Shown: piece by piece, positions 17,535-27,824 of the stretch
How positions within the stretch are numbered: position 1 is the first letter of the stretch
Layout: each line of letters opens with the position of its first letter
NCBI RefSeq assembly: GCF_009765275.1
Contig: NZ_VOPH01000002.1
Location: forward strand, 124,001 to 188,000
Direction of reading: 5' to 3'
DNA from: Chachezhania sediminis
GTDB lineage: Bacteria > Pseudomonadota > Alphaproteobacteria > Rhodobacterales > Rhodobacteraceae
Length of the DNA: 64,000 bases
Translations under genes and position numbers: made by a program
The notes under the pieces: model-generated
The model's database searches: none
What the model was told of the DNA's origin: nothing
The model's input: the letters and a program-made list of their open reading frames with translations, nothing else

Positions 17535-18677
17535 GTGACCACGGGTCGGCTGTTCCGGCCGCTCTGCTCATGCCAGAGCATGTCGGACATCGCAGCAACC
17601 GACGGCCATCCCTTGAACCCGATCCTTGTCGTCTTCCTTGGTCTTGCCAGCTTTGTCCTGTCGGTCGGGCTGCTGGTCGTGGGCAAGCCCATCATCCTGC
17701 CGGTGCTGGCGTCCGGCATCGCGGTCTATGTGCTGCATGCCTGCGTCGAATGGGTCCGGGGCTTTCCGGTCCTGCAGCGCGTGCCGCGCTGGATGATCAG
17801 CGTGGCGGTCCTGTCCATCTTCGTGGCCTGCGTCCTGCTGATGGGTCTGGTCGTGGCCGTGACGCTGGAAGAGATGGTGGACCGGTCCACCACCTACCAG
17901 GCGACGCTGGAAGGCATGATCGGTCAACTGGCCACCCGGTTCGGCGTCGAAGGCGACCCCGACTGGCAGGACATCCGCCAGGCCACCATCGGCCGGCTGG
18001 ACCTGCCGACTATGCTGCGAAGCCTGTTCAATTCGCTGACCAGTTTCGGCACGATGCTGTTCCTGATCATCGTCTATTCCGGCTTCCTGATGACCGAGAT
18101 CGGCCGCTTCCCGGCCAAGATCGACCGCGCCTTTCCGACCGAAGGCCGGTCGGGCAAGATCATCACCGTCGCGCGCGACATCAACCGCAACATCGGCGAC
18201 TACCTCTTCGTCAAGACGGCGATCAACGTGCTGCTGGGGTTGCTGTCCTATGCCGTGCTGTGGGCCTTCGGCGTGGATTTCGCCCTGTTCTGGGCGGTTC
18301 TGATCGGGCTTTTCAACTACATCCCCTATCTGGGATCGTGGCTGGGCGTGGCCTTCCCGGTGATCCTGTCGGTCGCGCAGTTCGGCGACCTGTGGCAGAC
18401 GCTGCTGCTGACTGTGGCACTCACCATCCTGCAACTGGTGATGGGCAGCGTGGTCGAACCGCGATGGATCGGGCGGCAACTGAACCTGTCGCCCTTCGTC
18501 GTGATGCTGGCCCTGGCCTTCTGGTCGGCACTGTGGGGGCTGGCAGGCGCGATCCTGGCGGTGCCCCTGACCAGCGCCTTCGTCATCATCTTCAGCGCCT
18601 TCCCGGATACGCGGCCGATTGCCATCCTGGTCTCGGACGCGCTGGGCGACGATCCGGAAGAGGACCGGGCGCGCTGA
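17535..18677 (+). CDS. AI-2E/PerM family membrane transporter
   Basis: 380 residues from a GTG at 17535, chosen because GGAGG lies 10 bases upstream; an ATG at 17580 gives a 365-residue alternative. About eight membrane helices and the family landmarks LFNYIPYLGSWLGVAFPVIL and VEPRWIGRQLNLSPFVVMLALAFW near the C-terminus are visible. A soluble loop (about 115-165) interrupts the helices, as usual for the family. Members range from autoinducer-2 exporters to Na+/H+ antiporters, so 'transporter' is as far as the sequence goes. Divergent from the epimerase gene. Confidence 0.8.
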   Translation: MTTGRLFRPLCSCQSMSDIAATDGHPLNPILVVFLGLASFVLSVGLLVVGKPIILPVLASGIAVYVLHACVEWVRGFPVLQRVPRWMISVAVLSIFVACVLLMGLVVAVTLEEMVDRSTTYQATLEGMIGQLATRFGVEGDPDWQDIRQATIGRLDLPTMLRSLFNSLTSFGTMLFLIIVYSGFLMTEIGRFPAKIDRAFPTEGRSGKIITVARDINRNIGDYLFVKTAINVLLGLLSYAVLWAFGVDFALFWAVLIGLFNYIPYLGSWLGVAFPVILSVAQFGDLWQTLLLTVALTILQLVMGSVVEPRWIGRQLNLSPFVVMLALAFWSALWGLAGAILAVPLTSAFVIIFSAFPDTRPIAILVSDALGDDPEEDRAR

Positions 18678-18695
18678 CGCCCGGCCCCCTGTGGA

Positions 18696-19484
18696 TCAGC
18701 CTGCCGCGGACACCGCGCGCCCGGTCATGACCTTCACGAGGTTGGCACGATAGGCGCCGGTCCCGTGCAGGTCCGAGATCAGCCCGTCGGCCGAAGCCTC
18801 CAGCCCGTCCAGCGCCCCGGCCGAGAAGTCGGCCGAAAGCGCCTGTTCGGCATCCGTCCAGCGGAAGACGCCGTTCTCGCTGGCACCGGTCACCGCCACG
18901 CGGACACCCGAGGCGAAGCGCGCCACGAAGACCCCCACCAGCGCAAAGCGCGAGGCCGGCTGCTGGAACTTGGCGTAATGCGCGGCCTGCGGGACGGGGA
19001 AGCGGATCGCGGTGATGATCTCTCCCGGTTCCAGCGCGGTTTCGAACATGCCGACGAAGTAGTCGTCGGCCGCGATTTCCCGCCTGTCGGTCACGACCGT
19101 GGCCCCGGTGCCCAGAACCGCCGAAGGATAGCAGGCCGCCGGGTCGTTGTTGGCCACCGACCCGCCGATGGTGCCGCGGTTGCGGACTGCCGGATCGCCG
19201 ATCCCGCCGGCCAGCTTCGCCAGCGCCGGGAAGGCGGATGCCGCCTCCTCCGCCACCTGGGCATGGGTCGTGGCACCGCCGATTTCCACCACGCCGCCAG
19301 AGGCGTTCACATGGGCCAGACCGTCGATGCCCGACAGGCTGACCAGCTTCGTGGGCGAGGCCAGCCGTGCCTTCATCGTCGGCAGCAGCGTCTGACCGCC
19401 GCCCAGCGCCTGCGCGTCTTCGTCCGCCAGCGCCGCCACGGCATCCGCGACAGAGGCGGGTCTCAGGAATTCGAAATTGTACAT
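18696..19484 (-). CDS. molybdenum hydroxylase FAD-binding (medium, CoxM-like) subunit
   Basis: 262 residues, ATG with GGGAGA upstream. FAD-binding motifs of the xanthine dehydrogenase/CO dehydrogenase medium subunit are clear: ALGGGQTLLPTMKARL (26-41) and NRGTIGGSVANNDPAACYP (about 103-121). It passes electrons from the 2Fe-2S subunit to FAD. Last gene of an S-L-M operon; a 55-base gap separates it from the large subunit. Confidence 0.88.
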   Translation of the reverse strand: MYNFEFLRPASVADAVAALADEDAQALGGGQTLLPTMKARLASPTKLVSLSGIDGLAHVNASGGVVEIGGATTHAQVAEEAASAFPALAKLAGGIGDPAVRNRGTIGGSVANNDPAACYPSAVLGTGATVVTDRREIAADDYFVGMFETALEPGEIITAIRFPVPQAAHYAKFQQPASRFALVGVFVARFASGVRVAVTGASENGVFRWTDAEQALSADFSAGALDGLEASADGLISDLHGTGAYRANLVKVMTGRAVSAAG

Positions 19485-19539
19485 CTTCAGATCTCCCGTC
19501 AGGGGTGTCGCGGCCGGACAGCGCCGGCCGCGTGCCCTG

Positions 19540-21915
19540 TCACTTCCCGTGGATTGCCGCCCAGACCCGCGCGGGGCTAAGAGGCATGTCGATATGGGTG
19601 ACGCCGGTGTTACCGGTGCTGTGGATCGCGTCGATCACGGCATTGACCAGCGCGGGCGGGGACCCGATCGCCCCGGCCTCGCCGCAGCCCTTCACGCCCA
19701 GGGGGTTGTGGGTACAGGGCGTCAGCGCGGAATGGTCGACCTTGTACATCGGCACGTCATCGGCCCGCGGCATGGTGTAATCCATGTAGCTGGCCGACAG
19801 AAGCTGCCCGTCGCCGTCATAGACCGCATGTTCCAGCAGCGCCTGCCCGATCCCCTGCGCCAGCCCGCCATGAACCTGGCCTTCGACGATCAGCGGATTG
19901 ATGACATTGCCAAAGTCGTCTGCGGCGGCGAAGCTCTTCACCTCGACCTTGCCGGTCGCGGGGTCCACCTCCACCTCGCAGGCATAGGCGCCCGAAGGAT
20001 AGGTAAAGTTCGCCGGATCGTAGAAGGCGGTTTCCTCCAGCCCCGGCTCGATCACCTCCAGCGGGAAGTTGTGGGGGATATAGGCCTTCAGCACCACGTC
20101 GCCCCAGGGCACGTTCTTGTTCGTGCCCTTCAGCGAGAAGACACCGTCGTCGAAATCGACCTCTCCGTCCGGGCTCTCCATCATGAAGGCCGCGATCTTC
20201 TTGGCCTTGTTGATGACCTTCTCGGTCGCCTTGACCACGGCCGATCCGCAGACCGCAAGGCTGCGCGAGCCATAGGTGCCCATGCCAAAGGGGATGCGGG
20301 CGGTGTCGCCGTGCACGATCTCGATGTTTTCCTCCGGGATGCCCAGGCGGGCTGCCACGATCTGCGGGAAGGTGGTTTCGTGCCCCTGCCCGTGGCTGTG
20401 GGCGCCGACCATGACGACCACGTTGCCCGTCGGGTTCACCCGCACCGTCGCCGCATCATAGAGCCCGACACGTCCGCCAAGTTGCCCCACCAGGTTCGAC
20501 GGCGCGATCCCGCAGGCCTCGATATAGGAAGAAATGCCCAGGCCCCGCAGCTTGCCCGCGGCCTCGGACTCGGCCCGGCGCGCCTTGAAACCGGCTAGGT
20601 CCGCCATCTCCTCCAGCTTGTCCATGACGGCATCATAGTTGCCGGTATCGTAGACCAGCGCCACCGGCGTCGTGTAGGGGAACTGGTCCGGCTTGATATA
20701 GTTCTTGCGCCGGATCGCGACCGGGTCGATCCCCAGTTCGCGCGCGCACTTGTCGATCACGCGCTCCAGGCTGAAGGTCGCCTCGGGCCGCCCGGCACCG
20801 CGATAGGCATCGACCGGCACGGTGTTGGTGAAGACCCCCTTCACGTTCACGTAGACATTGGGAACGGTGTAGTTCCCGGCCATCAACGTTCCGTGCAGGA
20901 AGGTGGGCGTGGCGGTGGCGAAGTTCGACAGATACCCGCCAAGGTTTGCCAGCGTCGTGGTGCGCACGGCGATGAAGGACCCGTCCATTTCCGTCGCCAG
21001 TTCGATGGTCGTCACATGGTCACGACCATGGGCATCGGTCAGGAACGCTTCGGACCTGGACGAAGTCCACTTCACTGGCCGGCCCAGCTTGCGCGCGGCA
21101 GCCAGAACCAGCGCTTCTTCGCCGTAGTGATAGATCTTGGACCCGAAGCCGCCGCCCACATCGGGCGCCACGACACGTAGCTTGTGTTCCGGGATGCCCA
21201 TCACGAAGGCGGAAATCAGAAGCCGCGTCAGGTGCGGGTTCTGCGACGTGGTGTAAAGCGTGTAGTCCCCGGTCCCGGTGTCGTAGTCGCCAATGGAACA
21301 GCGCGGCTCCATCGGGTTGGGGGACAGGCGGTTGTTCACCAGTTCCAGCGTCGTGACATGCGGCGCGGCCTTGATCGCGGCATCCACGGCCCCGCGGTTG
21401 TCCTCGACCCAGCCCCAATCGAAGCAGACGTTGGACGGCGTGTCGTCGTGCACGCGGTTGTCGCTGTTGGCGACGGCATCCGCCATGTTCACGATGGCGG
21501 GAAGTTCCTCGATATCCGCTTCCAGCGCCTCGGCGGCGTCGCGGGCCTGTTCGGGGGTTTCGGCGATGACGGCGGCATAGGCGTCGCCCACGTGGCGAAC
21601 CTTGCCATGGGCCAGCACGGGCCGCTTGGGTTCGGTCATCGGCGTGCCGTCGCGGCTGTTGATCAGCCAGCCCGCCGGGTTGCCGCCGACCTCGACGAAG
21701 TCGTCGCCGGTGAAGATGGCCAGAACGCCCGGCATCGCCTCGGCCGCGGCGGTGTTGATGCTGTTGATCCGGCCATGGGCCACCTCGGACCGGGCAAAGG
21801 CGGCATAGGTCTGGTTCTTCAGGACGATGTCGTCGGTGTACCGGCCCTTGCCGGTGGTGAAGCGTTTGTCCTCGCGGCGGGTCTTGACCTCGCCGAGTGC
21901 GGCATCCTTGGGCAT
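19540..21915 (-). CDS. molybdenum hydroxylase large (catalytic, CoxL-like) subunit, form II type
   Basis: 791 residues, ATG with GGAGGA 6 bases upstream. It binds the Mo-molybdopterin-cytosine dinucleotide cofactor; VGGGFGSKIY and GCGEAGAIGSPPALVNAV (catalytic Glu near residue 741) are family landmarks. The active-site loop reads AYRGAGR (about 370), the 'form II' motif, not AYXCSFR of true aerobic CO dehydrogenase. The natural substrate is therefore probably an aldehyde, purine or other heterocycle rather than CO. Operon order is small-large-medium. No cofactor-insertion genes of the coxDEF type are adjacent in the window. Confidence 0.88.
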   Translation of the reverse strand: MPKDAALGEVKTRREDKRFTTGKGRYTDDIVLKNQTYAAFARSEVAHGRINSINTAAAEAMPGVLAIFTGDDFVEVGGNPAGWLINSRDGTPMTEPKRPVLAHGKVRHVGDAYAAVIAETPEQARDAAEALEADIEELPAIVNMADAVANSDNRVHDDTPSNVCFDWGWVEDNRGAVDAAIKAAPHVTTLELVNNRLSPNPMEPRCSIGDYDTGTGDYTLYTTSQNPHLTRLLISAFVMGIPEHKLRVVAPDVGGGFGSKIYHYGEEALVLAAARKLGRPVKWTSSRSEAFLTDAHGRDHVTTIELATEMDGSFIAVRTTTLANLGGYLSNFATATPTFLHGTLMAGNYTVPNVYVNVKGVFTNTVPVDAYRGAGRPEATFSLERVIDKCARELGIDPVAIRRKNYIKPDQFPYTTPVALVYDTGNYDAVMDKLEEMADLAGFKARRAESEAAGKLRGLGISSYIEACGIAPSNLVGQLGGRVGLYDAATVRVNPTGNVVVMVGAHSHGQGHETTFPQIVAARLGIPEENIEIVHGDTARIPFGMGTYGSRSLAVCGSAVVKATEKVINKAKKIAAFMMESPDGEVDFDDGVFSLKGTNKNVPWGDVVLKAYIPHNFPLEVIEPGLEETAFYDPANFTYPSGAYACEVEVDPATGKVEVKSFAAADDFGNVINPLIVEGQVHGGLAQGIGQALLEHAVYDGDGQLLSASYMDYTMPRADDVPMYKVDHSALTPCTHNPLGVKGCGEAGAIGSPPALVNAVIDAIHSTGNTGVTHIDMPLSPARVWAAIHGK

Positions 21916-21928
21916 GTCGTCTCCTCCC

Positions 21929-22414
<486 letters not shown>

Positions 22415-22802
22415 GTGTTCTCCTCCCTGGATACGCGGCGGGCCGGCGGCCGGTATCGGACCGCGGCCAACCTTGATGTCTGGGTCGGGCTGTCGGAAGC
22501 CGATGCTGCCGAGTCCCGTCGGAACGTCCTCCTCGCTCCGGTGCGCGGAAGGCCCCGCGTCCTGTCCCTGCCGGCGATGCCCTCGTTCGACGGGGCGGCG
22601 GCGGGACTCGGACCGCGAAGGGGCCTGCGCACGCCCCACGTTCGCTTGGCGACCCGCGCCCTGTCCAGAGGCTTCTTGAAAAATCCGTTCCGAAAGGGCG
22701 GTTAGGCGGCCATGACCCTGCCGGTCGGTCCCAAGGTCAACTTTCTTCTGCAATTCGCCGCCGGCTTGCTATGATCCCGTCCGGAGCGAAGAGGACGGCT
22801 GC
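22415..22802. promoter_or_regulatory. divergent control region between the molybdenum hydroxylase operon and araC-type gene
   Basis: 388 bases without a supported gene. It must carry the promoters of both the leftward hydroxylase operon and the rightward AraC gene. I see no unambiguous operator; AraC sites are usually direct repeats and cannot be assigned by eye here. Confidence 0.4.
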
Positions 22803-23870
22803 GTGTCGAGAACTGGCATCAACGGTGCGAAAGACGGAAAGGCCACGATCCAGCGGTCGGTTCTGGAGCTGCCCGCTGGCGCCCGACCCGAAGAACGGTT
22901 CCAGTCCTGGCAGTCGCAGATCGCGCCCTTCTTCGACGTGGGTTCGGGCGACAGGATCGACCTTGCCGCCTTCGACGCGCGGTTCGACCTCAGCCTGATC
23001 GGCGACATGATCTTCGGGTCCTGCCAGACCGTGGCGCAGCGGTTTCAGCGTTCGGCGTTGAAGGTCGCGCACGAACCGCACGACATGTTCATGTTGCAGA
23101 TGTTCCGCACCGGCGAAACCCGGGCACAGATCGGCGCCCGTGAAGTGATCGCGCGGCCCGGCGATATCTGGGTCATCGACCTGGCGGAACCGATCGACGC
23201 GGTGAACTCGGACTTTCATAACCTGTCGATCATCGTGCCGCGCAGCCTGATCGAAGGGAACCTGCGCAGCCCCGATGCCCACCACCTGCGCCGCATTCCC
23301 GCCGACACGCCGATGGCGCGGATCTTCGGCAATTTCCTGGCGGGCCTGATGGGCAGCGTGGGGTCGATGACCCTGGCCGACGCGGCGGAACTGGCACCCG
23401 CCACCGCCCGCCTGTCCGAGGCGCTGCTGAACGTCGGCACAGGCCACAGCCGCCCCGAGATGGACGCTTCGGCGGCCGATCAGGTGCTGTGCCTGGCTGC
23501 CCGCCGCCTGATCGAGTCGCACCTGACCGATCCCGACATGGACCCGGATAAGGTAGCGTCGATGCTGGGGGTGTCCCGGTCCAAGCTGTATCGCGTTTTC
23601 GCGCCGATGGGCGGGATCGCGGCCCATATCCGGAACCGTCGCCTGAAACGCAGTTCGGCCGACCTGCTGGACCGGAACCGGGCCGACAGGCCGATCTACG
23701 AGATCGCGTTCAAATGGGCCTTCACCAGCGAAAGCGACTATTCCCGGGCCTTCCGGCGTCAGTTCGGCCTGTCCCCGCGCGAGGCCCGCGGCGCCTATCA
23801 CGCGGGCCTCGCGGCCCCGGGCATCGACAGTCCCGACCACGCCGACTGGCTGAGGCATATCGGCGCCTGA
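22803..23870 (+). CDS. AraC family transcriptional regulator
   Basis: 355 residues from a GTG with AGAGGA 8 bases upstream. An N-terminal AraC-binding-like ligand domain (about 40-220) precedes the double helix-turn-helix (about 240-340): DPDKVASMLGVSRSKLYRVFAPMGGIAAHIRNRRLKR and PIYEIAFKWAFTSESDYSRAFRRQFGLSPREAR. Immediately divergent from the molybdenum hydroxylase operon, the probable target; the inducer would be the hydroxylase substrate or a related compound (inference). Confidence 0.85.
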   Translation: MSRTGINGAKDGKATIQRSVLELPAGARPEERFQSWQSQIAPFFDVGSGDRIDLAAFDARFDLSLIGDMIFGSCQTVAQRFQRSALKVAHEPHDMFMLQMFRTGETRAQIGAREVIARPGDIWVIDLAEPIDAVNSDFHNLSIIVPRSLIEGNLRSPDAHHLRRIPADTPMARIFGNFLAGLMGSVGSMTLADAAELAPATARLSEALLNVGTGHSRPEMDASAADQVLCLAARRLIESHLTDPDMDPDKVASMLGVSRSKLYRVFAPMGGIAAHIRNRRLKRSSADLLDRNRADRPIYEIAFKWAFTSESDYSRAFRRQFGLSPREARGAYHAGLAAPGIDSPDHADWLRHIGA

Positions 23871-23881
23871 CGAAACGAATC

Positions 23882-23911
23882 GCGCCGCCCCGGTTCAGGC
23901 CGGGGCGGCGC
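23882..23911. terminator. bidirectional hairpin between convergent genes
   Basis: A perfect 12-bp stem, GCGCCGCCCCGG (23882-23893) and CCGGGGCGGCGC (23900-23911), with a TTCAGG loop lies between the convergent AraC and RTX genes. There is no clear T-run on either side, so termination efficiency is uncertain. Confidence 0.6.
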
Positions 23912-23935
23912 GCAGTCTTCATGACATCGATCAGG

Positions 23936-25384
23936 TCAGAGGATGAAGTCACTCGCCGTCATTCGGATCGCCCCGGTCAGGTCGATGGCGAAGTCGGCCT
24001 CCCCGTCCCCGTCGCTGTCCAGTTGGACCATCGTCGTGCCATCGGCCCGCTGAAAACGCAGCTCGCCCGCGGTGCCGCTGAACTTGTCAGTGCCGATGAA
24101 GTCCAGGGGGACGGTCGTCACCTGCGACAGGTCGATCTTGTCGTCGCCCCTGGTGAAGTCGGTGATCACGTCGCGCCCGTTCGGGTTCGGACCCGATTCC
24201 GCCAGGTCGTTGTAGACGAAGGTGTCGTTTCCGGCGCCGCCGGACAGGCGGTCGGGCCCGTCGCCACCGACCAGAGTATCCTTGCCTGCGCCACCGCGGA
24301 TCGTGTCGGCGCCGCCCCCGCCGAACATGCTGTCCGCGCCCGTGCCGCCGACGATGAAGTCCTTACCGCGCTGACCCCAGATACTGTCCGCGCCAGCACC
24401 GCCGAACAGCCGGTCGTCACCGACCTGCCGGACGACGCAATTGTCGTCCGAAACCCCGTCGCCCCAGATTCGGTCGGCGCCGCCCCCGCCCCGGATCGTG
24501 TCGGACCCGTAGAAAACCCTGGTCCCCCACGCGTTGAACAGATCGCCGATCAGCGTGTCGCCGCCGGCACCGCCGGAAATCGTGTCGTCGCCCGCGCGCA
24601 GGACGCCTCCGTTCAGCTCCAGCACGTCGCCCACGATCCGGTCGACGGATGCGCCGCCGTCGATTGTGTCGTTCCCGGCCCGCAGGACGGTGTTGTTCCC
24701 CGTCAGCCGTTCGGCATCCCCGAAAAGGTTGCCCGACCCGCCCTTCGACGCATAGACGATGGTGTCGTCGCCGCCGACGACCGTGCCGCCGTCGATCCTG
24801 CTGACGTCCCCGACCACTGTGCCGATGAAGGACCTGCCCGGAGCGATGTCGAAATGGTCGTTGCCGCCGGTCAGCTTGCCGCCGGTCACAACTTCCGCGT
24901 CCCCGTCGATGTGAATGTTGCCATAGCCGTTGGCCTTGCTGATGAACCGGTCGTTGCCGGCGTCCACCGTCTCTCCGCGCTTCACGTCGGCCAGGTCGCC
25001 GTAGATCCGCAGGTCGCCGTTCGTGACGATGGTGTCGTCCCCGGTCAGCAGCGTTTCCCAGAACGCCTTGTTCTGCTGCGGGACGGTGCCGCCCGGCATC
25101 AGGTCCGCCAGCGCCACCTCGGCCCCGGTGACGGTCGCCTTGGGCGCAAACTGTCCGCCTCTCTCGAAGCTCAGGATATTGACGCGGGTCACGGTCCCCG
25201 CGGTCGGCAGCCCGTCGCGGCCATAGGCAAAGCCCGATCCCTTCGCCTCGCTGTAGATCGGGAATGGCCCGGCCTCTGTCACCCAGCGGAAGGTCCCCGC
25301 CCTGGCGATGTCGGTGTCCGAATACTGGATCAACGAATTGAAGAAGTTCAGCCCCGGCAGTTGGCCTGCATTCACCTTTACCAT
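23936..25384 (-). CDS. RTX (hemolysin-type Ca2+-binding) secreted protein
   Basis: 482 residues, ATG preceded by GAGGGACGG. No Sec signal. Residues 1-110 form a domain I do not recognise. From about 110 to 400 runs a series of glycine/aspartate nonapeptides of the GGXGXDXUX type (for example GGAGADSIWG, GGTGADSMFG, GGAGKDTLVG, GGAGNDTFVY), with irregular early copies such as GGNDHFDIA. The C-terminal 80 residues (GRDVITDFTRGDDKIDLSQV onward) match the M10-peptidase/RTX secretion cap that directs type I export. Calcium would fold the repeats outside the cell. No protease, lipase or ABC/MFP/TolC gene is adjacent. Confidence 0.85.
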   Translation of the reverse strand: MVKVNAGQLPGLNFFNSLIQYSDTDIARAGTFRWVTEAGPFPIYSEAKGSGFAYGRDGLPTAGTVTRVNILSFERGGQFAPKATVTGAEVALADLMPGGTVPQQNKAFWETLLTGDDTIVTNGDLRIYGDLADVKRGETVDAGNDRFISKANGYGNIHIDGDAEVVTGGKLTGGNDHFDIAPGRSFIGTVVGDVSRIDGGTVVGGDDTIVYASKGGSGNLFGDAERLTGNNTVLRAGNDTIDGGASVDRIVGDVLELNGGVLRAGDDTISGGAGGDTLIGDLFNAWGTRVFYGSDTIRGGGGADRIWGDGVSDDNCVVRQVGDDRLFGGAGADSIWGQRGKDFIVGGTGADSMFGGGGADTIRGGAGKDTLVGGDGPDRLSGGAGNDTFVYNDLAESGPNPNGRDVITDFTRGDDKIDLSQVTTVPLDFIGTDKFSGTAGELRFQRADGTTMVQLDSDGDGEADFAIDLTGAIRMTASDFIL

Positions 25385-25766
25385 AGTTCCGTCCCTCTCT
25401 CACTGCGCGCTTGCCCGCGGCTGACCGCCCCTCGGGGCCGGTCCTGTCCCGGATGCACGGGCGACGGTGTCCGGGCCTTTCCCGATGCCGCCTTTTTGCC
25501 GACCGCCTCTTTCGGGCCCAAACCTGCACGTCCGACCGCCGTGCGCGTCCCGCGGGGGAAGATAGGCCGTTTCCCGTCGGGGCTGCCATGACCCCATGTC
25601 CCGGATTCAATACAATCCGTCCACGGAGCGGCTGCGTTTCCGTTCCCGGGCCGGGTCGACATCCATGGCAGGCCCGGCCGACCGGTCGGGTCCGAAAGTC
25701 CCTTGTCCCGGTTCGGCTTTCTGACATGGTGCAGGGACCGTCCTTCCCGTTCCCGCGGATGACCTC
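25385..25766. other. divergent intergenic region between the RTX and DadA-like genes
   Basis: 382 bases, no supported gene. It presumably holds both promoters. Short GC-rich inverted repeats occur around 25671-25693, but none is convincing as an operator or terminator. Confidence 0.4.
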
Positions 25767-27047
25767 GTGACCAGCAGATCCCACCACGCCCCGCCGCCCT
25801 TTCGGATCGCCGTCATCGGCGCCGGTGTCGTGGGGTTGTCGACCGCCTTGTGGCTACAGAAATCCGGTCACGCGGTGACGCTGTTCGACCCGGCAATGCC
25901 CGACGACCTGGCCCGCGCGGCCGAGGCCTGCAGCTTCGGCAATGCCTGCACCATCGCCCTTGGCGCGGTCCTGCCGGTGGCCAGTCCCGGCATTCACTGG
26001 CAGGTCCCGTCCATGCTGGCCGACCGGAAGGGGCCGCTGTCGATCTACTGGCGCGACCTGCCCCAGCTCACGCCCTGGCTTCTGTCCTTCCTGAAGGCCA
26101 GCGGGCCGGCCGAGTACGACCGCATAACCGCCATCCTGGGCGGTCTGATGCGCCAGGCCCAGGACGGGCACCTGCCCCTGTTCGAGGAAGCAGGCGCAAC
26201 GGACCTGATCCGGAAAAACGGGTGCCTGTACCTTTACCGGGACGAGGCCAGCTTTCGCGCCGCGAAGCCCGCCATCGACCTGCGCGCCCGCGAAGGCGTG
26301 GCCCAGTCCTTTCTGGACGCCGGCCAGATCCGCGAGCGGGAACCCGGCCTGGCGCCGCTCTATCACCGCGGGCTGCTGTTCGACGATGCCTACCACCTGG
26401 ACGACCCGGCCACCTATCTGCAGCGGCTGCTGGCCGCGGTCCGGGTGCGGGGGGCGGAATGCGTCGCCCGCAAGGTCACGGCGCTGCTGCCGACCGAAGC
26501 CGGGATCGTGCTTCGCGCGGGCGAGGACGACCTGTCCTTCGATCGCGCGGTCGTGGCGGCCGGTGCATGGTCCCGCGATCTGGCACTTCAGGTCGGCGAC
26601 ACGATCAGGCTGAACAGCGAACGCGGCTATCACGTGCTGTTCGAAAACGACGGGCCCCTGCTGTCGGCGCCGACCTGCTATCCCGAATACGGCTTCTACA
26701 TGACGCCCCTGACCGAAGGCCTGCGGTCGGCCGGGACCGTGGAACTTGGCGGGCTGGGCAAACCGCCCCGGCCCGCACGGACGGATGCCATAGAGGAACG
26801 CACCCGCCGCATACTGCCCGCCGTGGGTCAGGTCACCCGCAAATGGCTGGGCTTTCGCCCGTCGACACCGGATTCCCTGCCCGTCATCGGACCCAGCGCG
26901 CAGGACCCGCGGGTCCTCTACGGCTTTGGCCACGGCCATGTCGGGCTGACGCTGGCCGGGCTGACCGGCAAGCTGATCGCCCAGTGCGTCGACGGACAGG
27001 AACCGTCCGTCGACCTGGGCCCGCTACGCCCCGACCGCTGGGGCTAG
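25767..27047 (+). CDS. FAD-dependent D-amino acid dehydrogenase/oxidase (DadA-like)
   Basis: 426 residues from a GTG; no other start gives the full FAD domain. RIAVIGAGVVGLSTALWLQ (about 13-31) is the dinucleotide-binding GxGxxG fold. The PVIGPSAQDPRVLYGFGHGHVGLTLA segment near the C-terminus is characteristic of DadA/glycine oxidase flavoproteins. It would oxidatively deaminate a D-amino acid or secondary amine to the 2-oxo acid. Convergent with a class II aldolase gene, 12 bases between stops, so the pair is not an operon. Substrate not determinable. Confidence 0.82.
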   Translation: MTSRSHHAPPPFRIAVIGAGVVGLSTALWLQKSGHAVTLFDPAMPDDLARAAEACSFGNACTIALGAVLPVASPGIHWQVPSMLADRKGPLSIYWRDLPQLTPWLLSFLKASGPAEYDRITAILGGLMRQAQDGHLPLFEEAGATDLIRKNGCLYLYRDEASFRAAKPAIDLRAREGVAQSFLDAGQIREREPGLAPLYHRGLLFDDAYHLDDPATYLQRLLAAVRVRGAECVARKVTALLPTEAGIVLRAGEDDLSFDRAVVAAGAWSRDLALQVGDTIRLNSERGYHVLFENDGPLLSAPTCYPEYGFYMTPLTEGLRSAGTVELGGLGKPPRPARTDAIEERTRRILPAVGQVTRKWLGFRPSTPDSLPVIGPSAQDPRVLYGFGHGHVGLTLAGLTGKLIAQCVDGQEPSVDLGPLRPDRWG

Positions 27048-27059
27048 GGTGCCTTTGCC

Positions 27060-27824
27060 TCAGACGGCGTAATCCGATCCCGCCCGATCCAAACGGCGAC
27101 GGATGCTGGCCAGATGCGCGCGGCTCGAATCCGGCCCGACGCTCTGGGTCTGGGCATAGGTCGCCTCGATCACGTCCTGCGCCACGGGCACCAGCTTGCG
27201 GCCGGTGGATTCCGCGATCACCTGCGCCTCGCAGGCGCGTTCCAGGTAATAGAGGTCGTCCCAGACCTGCGCCACGGATGCGCCGATGACCATCACCCCG
27301 TGGTTGCGCATGAAGACCACATCGGCATCGCCGATGGCGCCCGCGATCCGGTCGCCCTCGGTCGTGTCCAGCGCCAGGCCGTTGTAATCCTCGTCAACCA
27401 GCATCCGGCCATAGAAACGCAGCGCATTCTGCCCGGCCCATTGCAGCGGCGGCCCTTCGACCATGCTGAGCGCGGTCGCATAGGGCATGTGGGTGTGGAA
27501 CGCGACCTTGGCGCGGGGCAGCAGCTTGTGCAGGCGGCTGTGGATGAAGAAGGCCGTGTCCTCCGGCTCTCCTTCCCCTTGCAGGACATGGCCGTCGTGG
27601 TCGCAGACCAGAAGGTCGGACGCCCGGATCTCGGCAAAGGCCAGGCCGAAGGGGTTCACCACGAACAGGTCGTCATTGCCCGGCACCACGGCCGAGAAGT
27701 GGTTGCACACCCCTTCGGCAAAGCCATGGTCGGCAGCGGCCCGGAAACAGGCGGCCAGGTCCTCGCGCAGGGCGCGCAGGCCCTCCGGGTCCGGGGTCAG
27801 GTTGTCTCTGGCTGTGTCCGGCAT
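27060..27824 (-). CDS. class II aldolase/adducin family protein
   Basis: 254 residues, ATG start. Zn-site residues of the fuculose-1-phosphate aldolase fold are visible: HTHMPYATALS (HxH) and the third ligand in MRNHGVMVIG; AEGVCNHFSAVVPG holds the phosphate/substrate loop. Members are aldolases or decarboxylases of short sugars and hydroxy acids; several in this subgroup are annotated only by fold. Monocistronic, convergent with the DadA-like gene. Confidence 0.82.
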   Translation of the reverse strand: MPDTARDNLTPDPEGLRALREDLAACFRAAADHGFAEGVCNHFSAVVPGNDDLFVVNPFGLAFAEIRASDLLVCDHDGHVLQGEGEPEDTAFFIHSRLHKLLPRAKVAFHTHMPYATALSMVEGPPLQWAGQNALRFYGRMLVDEDYNGLALDTTEGDRIAGAIGDADVVFMRNHGVMVIGASVAQVWDDLYYLERACEAQVIAESTGRKLVPVAQDVIEATYAQTQSVGPDSSRAHLASIRRRLDRAGSDYAV

